Shown: piece by piece, positions 45,660 to 56,006 of the stretch | Numbering within the stretch: the first letter of the stretch is position 1 | Layout: each line of letters begins with the position of its first letter | Assembly (NCBI GenBank): GCA_036346395.1 | Contig: CM070594.1 | Span: forward strand, 30,661,385-30,725,384 | Reading direction: 5' to 3' | Source: Hsuehochloa calcarea | Taxonomy: Eukaryota > Streptophyta > Magnoliopsida > Poales > Poaceae | DNA length: 64,000 nucleotides | Notes under the pieces: model-generated | Told to the model about the DNA's origin: nothing | The model's input: only the letters and a program-made list of their open reading frames with translations | The model's database searches: none | Translations under genes and position numbers: made by a program

Positions 45660-47680
45660 CTTCTTCTATGAGACCATTTAAGAAAGCACTTTTAACATCC
45701 ATTTGAAAAAGCTTGAAACACTTGGATGTTGCAAATGCTAAAAGAATGCGAATGGCTTCCAATCTAGCACAGGAGCAAAGGTCTCTTCAAAGTCTAAGCC
45801 TTCTACCTGGGAATAACCATGAGCTACGAGTCTAGCCTTATTGCGAACAACCAACCCATCCTCACTTTGCTTATTTTTGAAAATCCATTTTGTTCCAATA
45901 ACATGAGAATCAGAAGGACGCTTAACTAAAGTCCAGACATTGTTTCTTTCGAAATTTTCAAGCTCTTCATGCATGGCATTGACCCAAGAGGCATCAGATA
46001 AAGCATGGGTGATATCTCGGGGTTCAAAAGAAGCGACAAATGCAGAATGTGCATGAGAATCAGGAGAAATAAACCTGGAGCGAGTGACTCGCTCTTGAAG
46101 ATCCCCAATCATCTGCTCAGGTGGATGTTGTCGCTGAATGTGAAGAGGTGCTCCTGGTGCAGAAGTGGCCTCTACCCCATGAGTTGTCGAGGTAGGAACA
46201 GAGCCACTCAGATCGTCGGTGGGAATAGGAGGAGGCTGCTCAATTTGAAACTGGAGTAGTAGTAGCGGCTCTCCACCCTCTCGTGAGGTAGCTGGAGGAT
46301 GGTTCGGTTCCTCATCCTCAGAGTCATCATCGACAAAGATGCTTCTTTGAATTTCAGGAACCTGTGTACCTGTAGCATCGGGTCTAGTACCAGGACTAGC
46401 CTCATCAAAAGTGACTTCGCAAGTCTCAACAATTTTGTTAGTGTCGACATTAAAAACACGATAGCCACGAGAATGAGCAGGATATCCAAGAAATATGCCA
46501 TCAAAACATCTAGACTCAAATTTATCAAGGTTGCCATGTTTAAGAATGAAGCACTTGCAACCAAAAATCTTGAAATGAGAGACTTTGGGAGAATGACCAA
46601 ATCTAAGCTCATAAGAGGTCTTCCCAACCACAGATCTCAAGAAAACCCTATTGGAGATATAACAAGCAGTAGAGATCGCCTCAGCACAAAATCTCCTAGG
46701 AGTAGAATGCTCATCTAACATGGTCCGAGCCATTTCTACAAGGGCTCTGTTCTTCCTTTCTACAACACCATTCTGCTGGGGAACTCTAGGAGAAGAAAAC
46801 TGATCCTCAATTCCCCTATCCGTGTAGAAGGTAGAAAAAGAAGAATTCTTGAATTCTGTCCCATTGTCACTCCTAATGGCTCTCAAAGCTCCAGGAATAT
46901 CAACAGCAAGTCTAAGGACCAAATCTCTAAAGAATCCAAAAACTTCGTCCTTAGAAGCGAGAAAATGAACGCAAGAATACCTGGAGAAATCATCCACAAC
47001 CACCAAAACATACCATTTCCCACCATCTGACTGAACTCTAGAAGGACCAGCTGTGTCTAAGTGAACAAGCTGACCTGGTCCATCAGTCATCACCAAAGTA
47101 AGAGGTGGGTGGGAAGCAGACACCATCTTACCATGCCGACAGGGTGAGCACACAAGATCTCTAACAGCCTTTAGCCTAGGCAAACCTCTAATCAAATCCT
47201 TACAACTGACTCTAGTCAAGTGGTAAAAACCTATATGCCCAAGTCTACGATGCCACAAGACAAGATCATGAGAGTCAGAGGCTACAAGACACCTAGGACT
47301 GGAAGCTGAAGAAATACTGAAATTAGCACAAAAGATCTTCTCAAATCTGGAGATCTCAAAAATAAGCTCACCCGAGGGATCTAGAACTCTACACTCACCA
47401 CTTTTAAACCTCACTTCTAGACCCTCATCAAGCAGCTGAGAAACAGATAGAAGATTATACCTCAGCTTACTTACCAAAGCGACGTCTTTAAGCATAAACT
47501 TGTTGTTGACGCGCACAGTGCCCTTTGCAGTCACGGTCCCGGTAGAAGCATCCCCAAATGTAATCAATTCGTTGCCGAATGCCCGTGTGAGGGAGGAGAA
47601 CCATCTAGAATCTCCGGTCATATGTCGAGAACACCCGGAGTCAACAAGCCATATGTCCTCCTTCCTCGCACGACGGACCT
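45660..47680 (-). pseudogene. Copia H pol: protease, integrase and start of reverse transcriptase
   Basis: Protease motif WLVDSGCSRHMTG lies at about 47660-47615. A 627-codon open frame (47621-45738) continues with GAG-pre-integrase WHRRLGHIG and CSPC (residues 123-161, HHCC finger), then the integrase triad Asp189, Asp252 and Glu288 with 35 residues between the last two. After this come the GYPAHSRGYRVF block, an acidic/proline linker and the RT start (WVNAMHEELENFERN). A frameshift near 45740 precedes QMDVKSAFLNG, where copia I interrupts. Between 47681 and 47901 stops and a frame change separate it from gag. It is the best-preserved pol in the window but cannot be expressed whole. Confidence 0.9.
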
Positions 47681-47901
47681 AAAAAGCACAATCAGAAAAC
47701 ATCCGTGCCTTAGTACTGGGGGTTAGTGATAAATGATCTAGGAATCCAGTACTGAGAAGCACGATGCCTGGGAGCAGCAGTAGAAACAGCAGGAACATGA
47801 TCAGGAATAAAATCATAAGGATGCACATGAGAACCACCTAGACCTCTCCGAAACGATCTACCAAAAGATTGATACTCCCCCTGTCTAGGTGCTACCCGTG
47901 G

Positions 47902-50406
47902 TCACTCCTCACGATATCCTAATCCAACATGCTGCCTAGACCCACCAAAAGAGTCTACAAAGCTCTCTATAAATCTAGGCCTATAGGTGGTACGATAAAC
48001 ATGCTGCCTAGCTCTAGAGACTACAGCTGGAGAAGGGACTCCTCTAATGGATCTCAAGGCGCTCATCCTCTCTTTTCTTTCAAGTTTTGCTCTCCGGAAG
48101 CAAAACTCAACGGTGTGGCCTTCTTTCTTGCAGAAGGTGCAATGGTACTTGACCTTTTGAGGGGTCTGTACAGAAGAAGTAAAAGCACCTTTCTTACCAG
48201 AAAGAGTTTGAGCACAACCTGCGAATTTGAAAACAACCTTGGAAGGCTTAGGAGGTTCTAGCTCAAACAAACTATTTTTCACAACTCTAGCAATCTTAGG
48301 TGGGTTTTTCTTGGAATGCTCCAGGGGATTGAAACCTAGGCCACTATTTTTCACACTCACCTTGGATTGATCAAGTATCATGTTGAGTTTCTTTTTCCCA
48401 CTTGAAAACTTCTCAAGAGTCAACTTGAGGTAATCATTCTCCTTAATTAGACTCTCACATCTAGTGCACTTTCTAGGCTTGATTACCTCATCACGTTTAC
48501 TCTTAAGAAGAGCAACTTCTACCTTAAAAGCCTCACAAGACACACAATAGGATTCCTTAACCCTATTCAACTGCTCTTTGAATTTAACTCTAAAAGCCTC
48601 TTGAATCTGATCAATAATAGTATCAACTTCAGCATTCAAGACACAGGAGGTAGAGTCAATAACTTTCTTAGAAGCAGTAAGAGACATTGATTTTTCAAGT
48701 TTGGCCTTTTCTTCAATTTTAACTTTCTCTTCAAGAGTCTTGTTTAAGGCTTCAATCTCAATAGTAAGCTTAGGACAATTTTCACAGGAAACAGCCCTAG
48801 AGTAGACAACCATTTCAGTCATCTCTTGCATTTTAATCCTATTGTTCTTACAATGAGAGCATGTGTGACTAGCATCAAATTTTTGCAGTTCTTTCAAGGA
48901 GCTATCCAATTTTAGTTCTAGCAAGGCACAATTTGAACAAGTTAAAGGAATAGCATCCAACGCAGTCACATTTAAAGAAATGGCATCCATGCAAGCAGAA
49001 CTAGACTTGAGAGATTCTAGTTCACCAAGAGCATCTTCTAGTTGATTAGTAACCGAGGAATGAGCAGATTTTAAGCTTGTCAATTCATTAAGCAAGCTAG
49101 AGCAAGAGGCACAAATTTCATCAGGATTAATATATTTGAGCCTAACAACTTCTAGGTTCAAATTATCAATCATAATATCCTGCTTCTTAATCATTTTTAC
49201 TTGCTTATGCAATTTCTGTTCAGCAAGCACTAAACCCCTTTTCATGTCAGCAATTGAAGGGCATACCTCATCAGGATCACTAAAAGGATACTCATCGTTG
49301 GAGGAGTCGCTGTCGTGGCTGTTCTTGGCCATGAAACACATGCCTGTGAAGTCATGAGACTTCTTCTTGCCACGGGAGTCACTCTCGTCGTCCTCCGTCT
49401 CCGAGTCCACATCGCTCATATTTACATTCTCTAGAGCGGCAAGAACGCGGCTGACAAACTTGCGATAGTTTGTCTTCTTGGGTTTTGCATCCCTCTCCTG
49501 GGGATGTCTTCGTGTCTCCTTCTCCTCCTTACCCTTTAGCTTGGGGCACCTGGAACGAATGTGGTTTGGCTCACCACATTCAAAGCACGTGATAGGTCCA
49601 CTTCTCCTCCTATTCCTCACCTTGTTGTACGCTCTCGTGAATTTGGTGGATAGGAGGGCTAAGTCATCCTCGGGTAGTTTCTCAAGTTGCTCATCGCTCA
49701 AAGAATGCAAAGCAGACAATGAAAAACCAGATGAGCTACAATCGATAGAATCAGAAGAACAACCCTTGGATTTGTCGACCACTAATGCCATCGACTCTGT
49801 CTTGGGGAGACGCGAGATAAAATCAATCTCATGCGTCTTCAACCTCGAGTATAGCTTATCCATGGTAAGCTCACTCATGACAGTGTTGTCATTGATGGAA
49901 GTGATCTTCATTCCCCAGACCTTCACATCAAGAGCACCCAAAAGCTGGCGTGCATTCTCAGACTCAGAAAAAACCAGGTCAACAGCACGGAGATCATGAA
50001 GGATCTTAGAGAATCTTCCCCACAGCTCGTCCAAAGACTCACCAGGCCTTTGCTCGATCTTAGAGTATACTTTCTTCAGCTGGTTCTGTCTCACTTCCTT
50101 GATCGCAGTGGACCCCTCGTGATAATCACAAAGAGTCCGCCAGATCTCATGAGCAGACCGCAAATGAGCAACACGCTCAAACTCAGATCGACTAAAACCT
50201 TGGATCAAATAATTCCGAGCCTTGCTGTTGGCCTCCACTTCTGGAGTGATCATATCGTCATCGGCTGGCACGACATAAGGGTTTTTTACCTTAAGCCAAA
50301 TAACGTGCCCTTGAGCCTCGATATAAGCCTGCATACGAGCCTTCCAATATGCAAAGTCAACTCCATCAAAAATATGTGGCTTGGTTGAGTACTTGTCAGT
50401 CGCCAT
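47902..50406 (-). CDS. Copia H Gag polyprotein, 834 aa, intact frame
   Basis: The ATG at 50406 lies 42 bases after the primer site and begins MATDKYSTKPHIFDG. Residues 1-200 are a UBN2/DUF4219-like copia Gag domain. CCHC zinc knuckle is at Cys274, Cys277, His282, Cys287. A basic segment and an acidic serine-rich stretch (330-380) follow, then a long coiled-coil-like region (390-680) punctuated by CxxC pairs at 432, 490, 516, 541, 621 and 647. A second CCHC knuckle lies at Cys756, Cys759, His764, Cys769. Copia Gags are often 300-500 aa; the extra length is the CxxC/coil part, also present in copia I. Pol follows in another frame. Role: capsid and RNA packaging. Confidence 0.88.
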   Translation of the reverse strand: MATDKYSTKPHIFDGVDFAYWKARMQAYIEAQGHVIWLKVKNPYVVPADDDMITPEVEANSKARNYLIQGFSRSEFERVAHLRSAHEIWRTLCDYHEGSTAIKEVRQNQLKKVYSKIEQRPGESLDELWGRFSKILHDLRAVDLVFSESENARQLLGALDVKVWGMKITSINDNTVMSELTMDKLYSRLKTHEIDFISRLPKTESMALVVDKSKGCSSDSIDCSSSGFSLSALHSLSDEQLEKLPEDDLALLSTKFTRAYNKVRNRRRSGPITCFECGEPNHIRSRCPKLKGKEEKETRRHPQERDAKPKKTNYRKFVSRVLAALENVNMSDVDSETEDDESDSRGKKKSHDFTGMCFMAKNSHDSDSSNDEYPFSDPDEVCPSIADMKRGLVLAEQKLHKQVKMIKKQDIMIDNLNLEVVRLKYINPDEICASCSSLLNELTSLKSAHSSVTNQLEDALGELESLKSSSACMDAISLNVTALDAIPLTCSNCALLELKLDSSLKELQKFDASHTCSHCKNNRIKMQEMTEMVVYSRAVSCENCPKLTIEIEALNKTLEEKVKIEEKAKLEKSMSLTASKKVIDSTSCVLNAEVDTIIDQIQEAFRVKFKEQLNRVKESYCVSCEAFKVEVALLKSKRDEVIKPRKCTRCESLIKENDYLKLTLEKFSSGKKKLNMILDQSKVSVKNSGLGFNPLEHSKKNPPKIARVVKNSLFELEPPKPSKVVFKFAGCAQTLSGKKGAFTSSVQTPQKVKYHCTFCKKEGHTVEFCFRRAKLERKERMSALRSIRGVPSPAVVSRARQHVYRTTYRPRFIESFVDSFGGSRQHVGLGYREE

Positions 50407-50447
50407 GGCTCCAAAGACCGGTTACGATCTATTGATAAGAGCTAACC

Positions 50448-50460
50448 GGCTCTGATACCA
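50448..50460 (-). other. Primer-binding site of copia H
   Basis: The minus strand reads TGGTATCAGAGCC, matching initiator methionine tRNA, two bases from the LTR edge at 50463. Confidence 0.9.
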
Positions 50461-50462
50461 CT

Positions 50463-51751
50463 TGTAGGACCGCAAAGGCGACTAGGGGGGGTGAATAGGC
50501 GCTTTTTCAAATTTCTCGCCTTAATCAAATTCAACACGAACTTTACTCCTTTAGCTATGAAAGCTAAGAAGATCAGTAAGCGCACAGAGGAAGCCTTGTG
50601 CTGAATTCGATAACCCCCTCAACCACAAAACACAAATATGGAGACTTAAACTCAAGGGGTTGATCTGGGCACAGGCGGTCTGACCGGCTACCAAGGGCGG
50701 TCTGACCGGTTTGAAATCGATTCGACCGGCCTTCAACTGGCGGTCTGAATGCTGGCGGTCGGACCGCCGTATAGAAATCGGTCAGACCGATTTTGTCCAG
50801 TACTGAAAAACAATGCCCAAATTCAAAATGAAATTTGGTCCAACTTTTGATTCAACCAATGAAACTTGACCAAATTTCGAGCACACCTCTCTAAGGATAT
50901 TAGAGACCTATTTCTAGCGACGATCCTTCAGATCCACTTCGCAAAACCGATCTCTCAAGGTTTTATCAAAGAAGTGCACAAACCCTAGAAATATGAAAAA
51001 CTTTGATTCAAGACTTGCTTGTGAGGGTTGATGATCTAGATGATTCTAGGAGTATTCCCACACATCAAAGCAAGAGAAAATAGGTCAAGAGACCAAGCTT
51101 AACCACTTGAATCAAGGAAGCACCAAATTCATCCAAAAGAGAGAGGAACACAAAGGGAGACAAATTATCTCTCAGGCAAGCATCACAAGATTGATTGATC
51201 ACACTAGATGCTTACAAAGCCTGTCCAACAAGGAGGACAAGAGCTCACACAAGGAGCACACACACAATCTCCAAACCCTAGTTTCTCCTCTCCTCTCCTC
51301 CAAACCCTAGAAAAGGATGAAGAAGGCCAAATGAGTGCTTAGAGGTTTTCCATCTCCCCCTTTCTATTTATAGGAGAGGCCTAGTGTTTCACTTTTGGGA
51401 CCCACTTACACATGGGACCCACACACACATACAACTCAATCTGTTGAAGCAATCGCCTGCTTCACCACGTGTAGGTTGATCAGCGGCTCTCCATGTCGTC
51501 AAGTTCCACCCAGAGACTTGCACCGACTTCCGCACCGCCAGATCCAACCAGCTGCACCGAACTGCCCGTTCGATCCATCTTGCCCATTCTGCACCATGCT
51601 TGAGTCACACGACCTCCCGATCCATGATCGCTTACGGACCTCAGCTCTCCAAGCGTAGTCCCGATCCAACTCACCGTTGACGTCGTTGACCTGCAAGCCA
51701 CCTGCACAGCAATAGAAACAAACCGACTCCGGGAACAAGTTCTTCACAACT
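50463..51751 (-). mobile_element. Copia H 5' LTR, truncated (1289 of about 1850 bp)
   Basis: It matches 30221-31507 of the 3' LTR, including the TATA box (51364-51373) and one palindrome cluster (50672-50800), then stops at ...cacaact, where J' internal sequence takes over. In sense it has lost its U3 start. The join shares six bases, acaact, between the two parents (compare 31511-31516 and 58248-58256), consistent with end-joining after a deletion. Confidence 0.88.
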
Positions 51752-53506
51752 ATTTTATATTAGAAGGAATCCACTACACAAATTAAAAGGTTTTATCAAA
51801 ACCCTTTCATCACGGGTATGCTATTGTCTGACTATTCCACAATTGTCTAGGTATAAGCCACCTATTAAATCACACCAGCTCAACTCTTAGTGATGCTCGA
51901 CACCAAACTTTAACACTCAAAGAATTGCACTCCAATCATTGTTGTTATCAACTAGCTTTCTTATGATGTCTAGCTGCTACCTATTTTCATTTGCGAATCA
52001 CTTGAATATTTACCAACACATATCCAGTTGTTCCTCCTCACATTTAGTTTTCAACAAAATCACCCTAAATCTTCAAAAGTCAAAATCTTCTCTCGATCAA
52101 AAGTCTCAACAACACTATAATCAAATTCATCGTGTCATTCTATAAAGAAGAACTATCCAGAACTCCTCCTGTAAATTCTAGACCCACTGGTATTCAATCC
52201 ATTCAACCTTTTGTACACAATTCCAATAATTAATCATACTAAGGTATATGTAAAGCCATCAACCAAATATGATCACCAAGTGTCTACAGTAAAGATAACA
52301 CCACAAATAATATCTATTAAAGCAATAACCTAGCATCTCCTCAAGTTTCCCTTTACCCACAATTAGATTAATCCATTGGTACCAAATCCAATAAATTCAA
52401 CAAACTAATCAATTTTAATGTCCAAGCCAGTTCATCAACGTTCCATACTTCTTAATAACTCTTATGACTCCAATTAGGTATGGACATACTCTTAGTCACT
52501 ACTCAACTCGTAATTACTCTATGACAATAATTTGGGTTAAGACCAATCATGCATCACGCTACAGATCCGACCTGATACTCATACCTTATCAATGAACTTC
52601 TATGTTTACCACCTCTAGCTTAAACATAACAAGTCAACACAAAAGGATTTTAACTCTTTTCAGAGGAAAAAAAATAAGCATTAAACTTCAGCACTCGAAA
52701 TAATCCGAAAGAAATACATAAAGCCAAAGTTTTCACATGTTGAAGAACTTGCAATAGAAAACTTTCAGTATCCAGAATACCAAGTGAATAAATAAGTCAT
52801 ATTTTCCAATAGGAAGGACGGAACTCCCACGAAAAGATCAATCTTGCTGTTAACCGATGTTCACACAAAGCAACAATAGATCAACAGTCATGAGAACAAG
52901 TAATGGCTTTATGGAACCAAAGGAGACCAATGAAATATCACCCGCTGTATTGTAAACACTATCTCAAGAAAAATTCATCAACCGCAACTATAACCAGAAT
53001 TGCCCAAAATTCAAGCTCAAGGAAGAGAACAACTTTTATAAAGAAACTCACACACAATACCTATAACTACTGTAATCAAAGTAGCTACCTCTCTATTCCC
53101 ATACCACGAATGGTGGTGTAACCTGGTAAAACCCAGGGCCACAACCACGATCTCAATCGCCTCGGGGAGGGGCCCCACAGAACCACGCCAGCGGCCCCGA
53201 CCTCCACGACCGTGGCCACCACGACCACGTCATCTATCCCTCGACATAGCTATCAATCACAATCAACAATACACAATGAGCTCAAAGCTCAAAATAAACT
53301 CATCCATCAATAGACAACATAACAGAAGCGTAAAAACTATATTCGTACCTCTCTAACCTACTGTGCACTAGTGTGTCAAATTTTAGGTTAGTTAACCATT
53401 AGCAAATTTTAGTTGATTTACTAAACTAAAACAAATTTTAACAATTTTAGTTTGCCTAAGTTGTTAATCTATTCACCACGGACCTAAAGCCCGCTCTGAT
53501 ACCAAC
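51746..53506 (-). mobile_element. Partial internal region of a second gypsy J unit (J')
   Basis: It is nearly identical to 58251-59996 of J. It includes the RG-rich Gag start remnant (53110-53250; MSRDR then RGRGGHGRGGRGR) and the primer site (53488-53504) next to the LTR at 53507. The 3' half of the unit is missing: it begins abruptly at the join with the copia H LTR. Differences from J sit mainly at CAG/CTG sites. Confidence 0.88.
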
Positions 53507-56006
53507 TGTAACACCCCAGCCCAACACTGAGCCTGGAATGCCACTAAACTACTCCTTACACTAATAATTATCGACACACTATAAAATTACAGCAAGGAAG
53601 CAATGATTATCATATCAATGGATCACAAAAAGGTCATGCATAATTATGGATCAAACGACAATAAATAATCAATGGGAATGTTAACTAGGTAAATAAATCC
53701 AAAGCAGCATCAACCAATGAATCCAAATTAATAAAGCAAATAGTCTAGTCCAAATGATATCCTAAACATTATTCAATAACTAACATGTCCAAGAGTAAAC
53801 CAATTGTGAATGAAAAGATTATCATGGCGAATGATCATGTGATGTCCATGTGCTCTACTCGCTCTCAATTACGGCATCTTCGAGGATCACCTAAAGACAA
53901 CAATAGAGCAAGGGTGAGTCCACGACTCAGCAAACACATCCATAAACAACGAACAATAATAAATCAACTGCATTCAATAACTTCATTATCATCACAGGTA
54001 CTTTCATTAATATTCTCAGTCATTAATCTCATTTATGAATGCAACTCTATTCTACATGTCCACATGCACTTCTTTCACAGATATCGGTATAGCGTGAGTG
54101 AATGCTCGCGACAACATTCACTCTCAAGCCCGTTCCTCCATAAGGATCGGGGACCTCCTCCACTCCCGTGGAGTTGTGATCAATCATGATCACCTTCTCT
54201 TATGCAAAGATGCTTATGAATGCAAACATGCAAACTCCATCATAAACATCATATCCAACTTTCATCATGTCCATTAACAATATAAATCCATACCATTCCA
54301 TTGCTTGCAATTAAACAAAATAAAAGCACAACAATAATGGTAATAGAAGATAAAGAAAAGCGATGATCGATCATTGATCATTGCCGTCTACCATGCACTT
54401 GCTCGCACTAGTTGCGGCGCACAATTTGACTAGCAGAAGGCAACAAGCACGACGCTTCTCCTACATTAAATACACACATCTCAATACAAGCTACAGCATC
54501 ATAAGAATAACAATCAATATACATCGCTCCTACACTTCCCCAAAAATACCACGTTACACCGGTACCGAAAAGTTACCCATTGCTGTCTTAGCACTAAAAC
54601 GAACGTAACTTTTGACTCGAAAGTCCGATCACAACAAACCAACCCATTCTGGATTCTTTATAAAATTATCCACATTTTCTTAGATTACACCGCCTTCTAA
54701 TTAAATCATCTAACCCTCCGTATTTAGCCCGGAAAGCCGATCTGTCCGCTTCGGAACAGCAGGTCTTCCAAATTTCATAACTTTTGTTTTACTTAATCAA
54801 AATGCGCGTTCTCAGATTCTACAGAACCATTGGACAATTATCTACAACTTTCATGTAGATCAAAACACTAATTAATCTGTTTACTATTTTAATAACCAAC
54901 CTACCAAAACAGCGCGAATAACGCCGACCGTAAAACAGCGGTCTACCAAAATCATAACTCGAAATCTACTTGTCCGATTGACGTGATTAAATATGCTGAA
55001 GAAAGCTATCGAAATTATCTACAATTAACTAGTAGATGACATTTTCACAATTCGCCATTAAGGTATCCGAATAAAGCGTACAACCGAACGGCAGGTTAAC
55101 CAAATTCATTAATCGGCATTTCGTCTACAAATTAAAGAATCCTCTCTAATTAATCTAAATTCTAACCTCTAAATAAGCAATAAAACAGAGACGAAACGAA
55201 ATTATAGATCGTTACCCACAAGAAATCGGATCCTGGCGATCAGCGGCGCGATGCGGCGAAGACTTGGTCCCTTGACCCGCAGCCAAAAGCAGCGAGCTCG
55301 AGAACTCGGCTCGGCAAATCGAAGCGGCGACCAGCGATCCAATAGCAAGAATCAAGATGAAGGCGGCAACGCATACAACGCAAAGCGGTCAAAGCGGCAA
55401 ACAGATCAACGCAGAGCTGCGGCAACAAGCAGAGGCAACCACTGGCGGGAAACCAATGGCGGCAGCAGAGCCATCGGTTGTGACCAAGAAAAGCGGCGCA
55501 AGAAGCCTTGAAAAGAAAACGCAGCGAAGCGTTCTTAATTGGGCGCAACCAACAGCCGGCAGCAGGCGCACATGCAACGCAGCGCAGCAATGCACGCAGT
55601 CCACGCAAATCAAGCGTGATGCGGCGCTAGCTTTCCAATGGCGAGGCCGGCGGTGAACGCAGTAGCAGAGCGGCAAATGACAACGCAACAAAGAAAGAGA
55701 TTACCGGGAAATCTTCAGCAGGAGGCACGCAGAGAGGAAATTGGTCACGCTTGGAGAATTAGTCAAGGCGGCTTGGAGAATTGTGGAGGCGCGGAGGAAA
55801 AAGAAATAAGCTATTAGGGTTTCTAGAAAATCCAAGATCTATTTATATAGCTCAGAAAAATTCCGAAAATTCTATTTTTTTTTATATACTAATTAATTTA
55901 ATTGCACACAGGCCTTTAAAATGTTTTTATGAATACTATTCGATTAATTACGCTCCGACCCTTAATACGCGATTATTAATATTATTATTATTTTCAGAGT
56001 ATTACA
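53507..56006 (-). mobile_element. Gypsy J shared middle LTR (2500 bp, B family)
   Basis: TGTAACACCCCAG...AGTATTACA. On its left is a primer site (5' LTR role for J'); on its right is a polypurine tract at 56007 (3' LTR role for J). It carries the TATA box (55839-55850), telobox (55811-55824), donor GT at 55215, acceptor AG at 53892-53891 and stem-loop cassette at 54080-54122, where the palindrome is altered by CGCG to CACAG. The GC-rich leader (55220-55800) differs from the right LTR by many small indels. Confidence 0.92.
53891..55215 (-). other. Putative LTR leader intron (J middle LTR), 1325 nt
   Basis: Donor TGTGG/GTAACG has its GT at 55215-55214. The acceptor TTTAG/GTG has its AG at 53892-53891. 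The TGAGTC-GTG-GACTCA hairpin with CTCAC lies 25 nt upstream. Its length equals the right LTR copy exactly. Confidence 0.55.

Larger units (their letters stand above)
30221..51751 (-). mobile_element. Ty1/copia retrotransposon H, interrupted by copia I
   Basis: Sense order on the minus strand: truncated 5' LTR (50463-51751), primer site (50448-50460), gag (47902-50406), protease/integrase/RT start (45660-47680), [copia I], rest of RT and RNase H (33447-34616), long 3' untranslated region, polypurine tract (32071-32081), 3' LTR (30221-32070). The order protease-integrase-RT-RNase H is diagnostic of Ty1/copia. The long Gag and long 3' region fit the SIRE/Maximus group. The outer target duplication is lost because both outer ends are recombined. 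Confidence 0.9.

Noticed and set aside
21292..45664. Four of the six target duplications begin with ctt (ctttt, cttgg, cttat, cttct), hinting at a shared integration preference.
   Set aside because: Only six events, from gypsy and copia elements in both orientations; too few to separate from chance.
54080..54095. The altered ACCGGT palindrome in the J middle LTR as a functional variant.
   Set aside because: The change is CGCG read as CACAG, matching the suspected error class; the partner LTR at 60570 has the normal palindrome.
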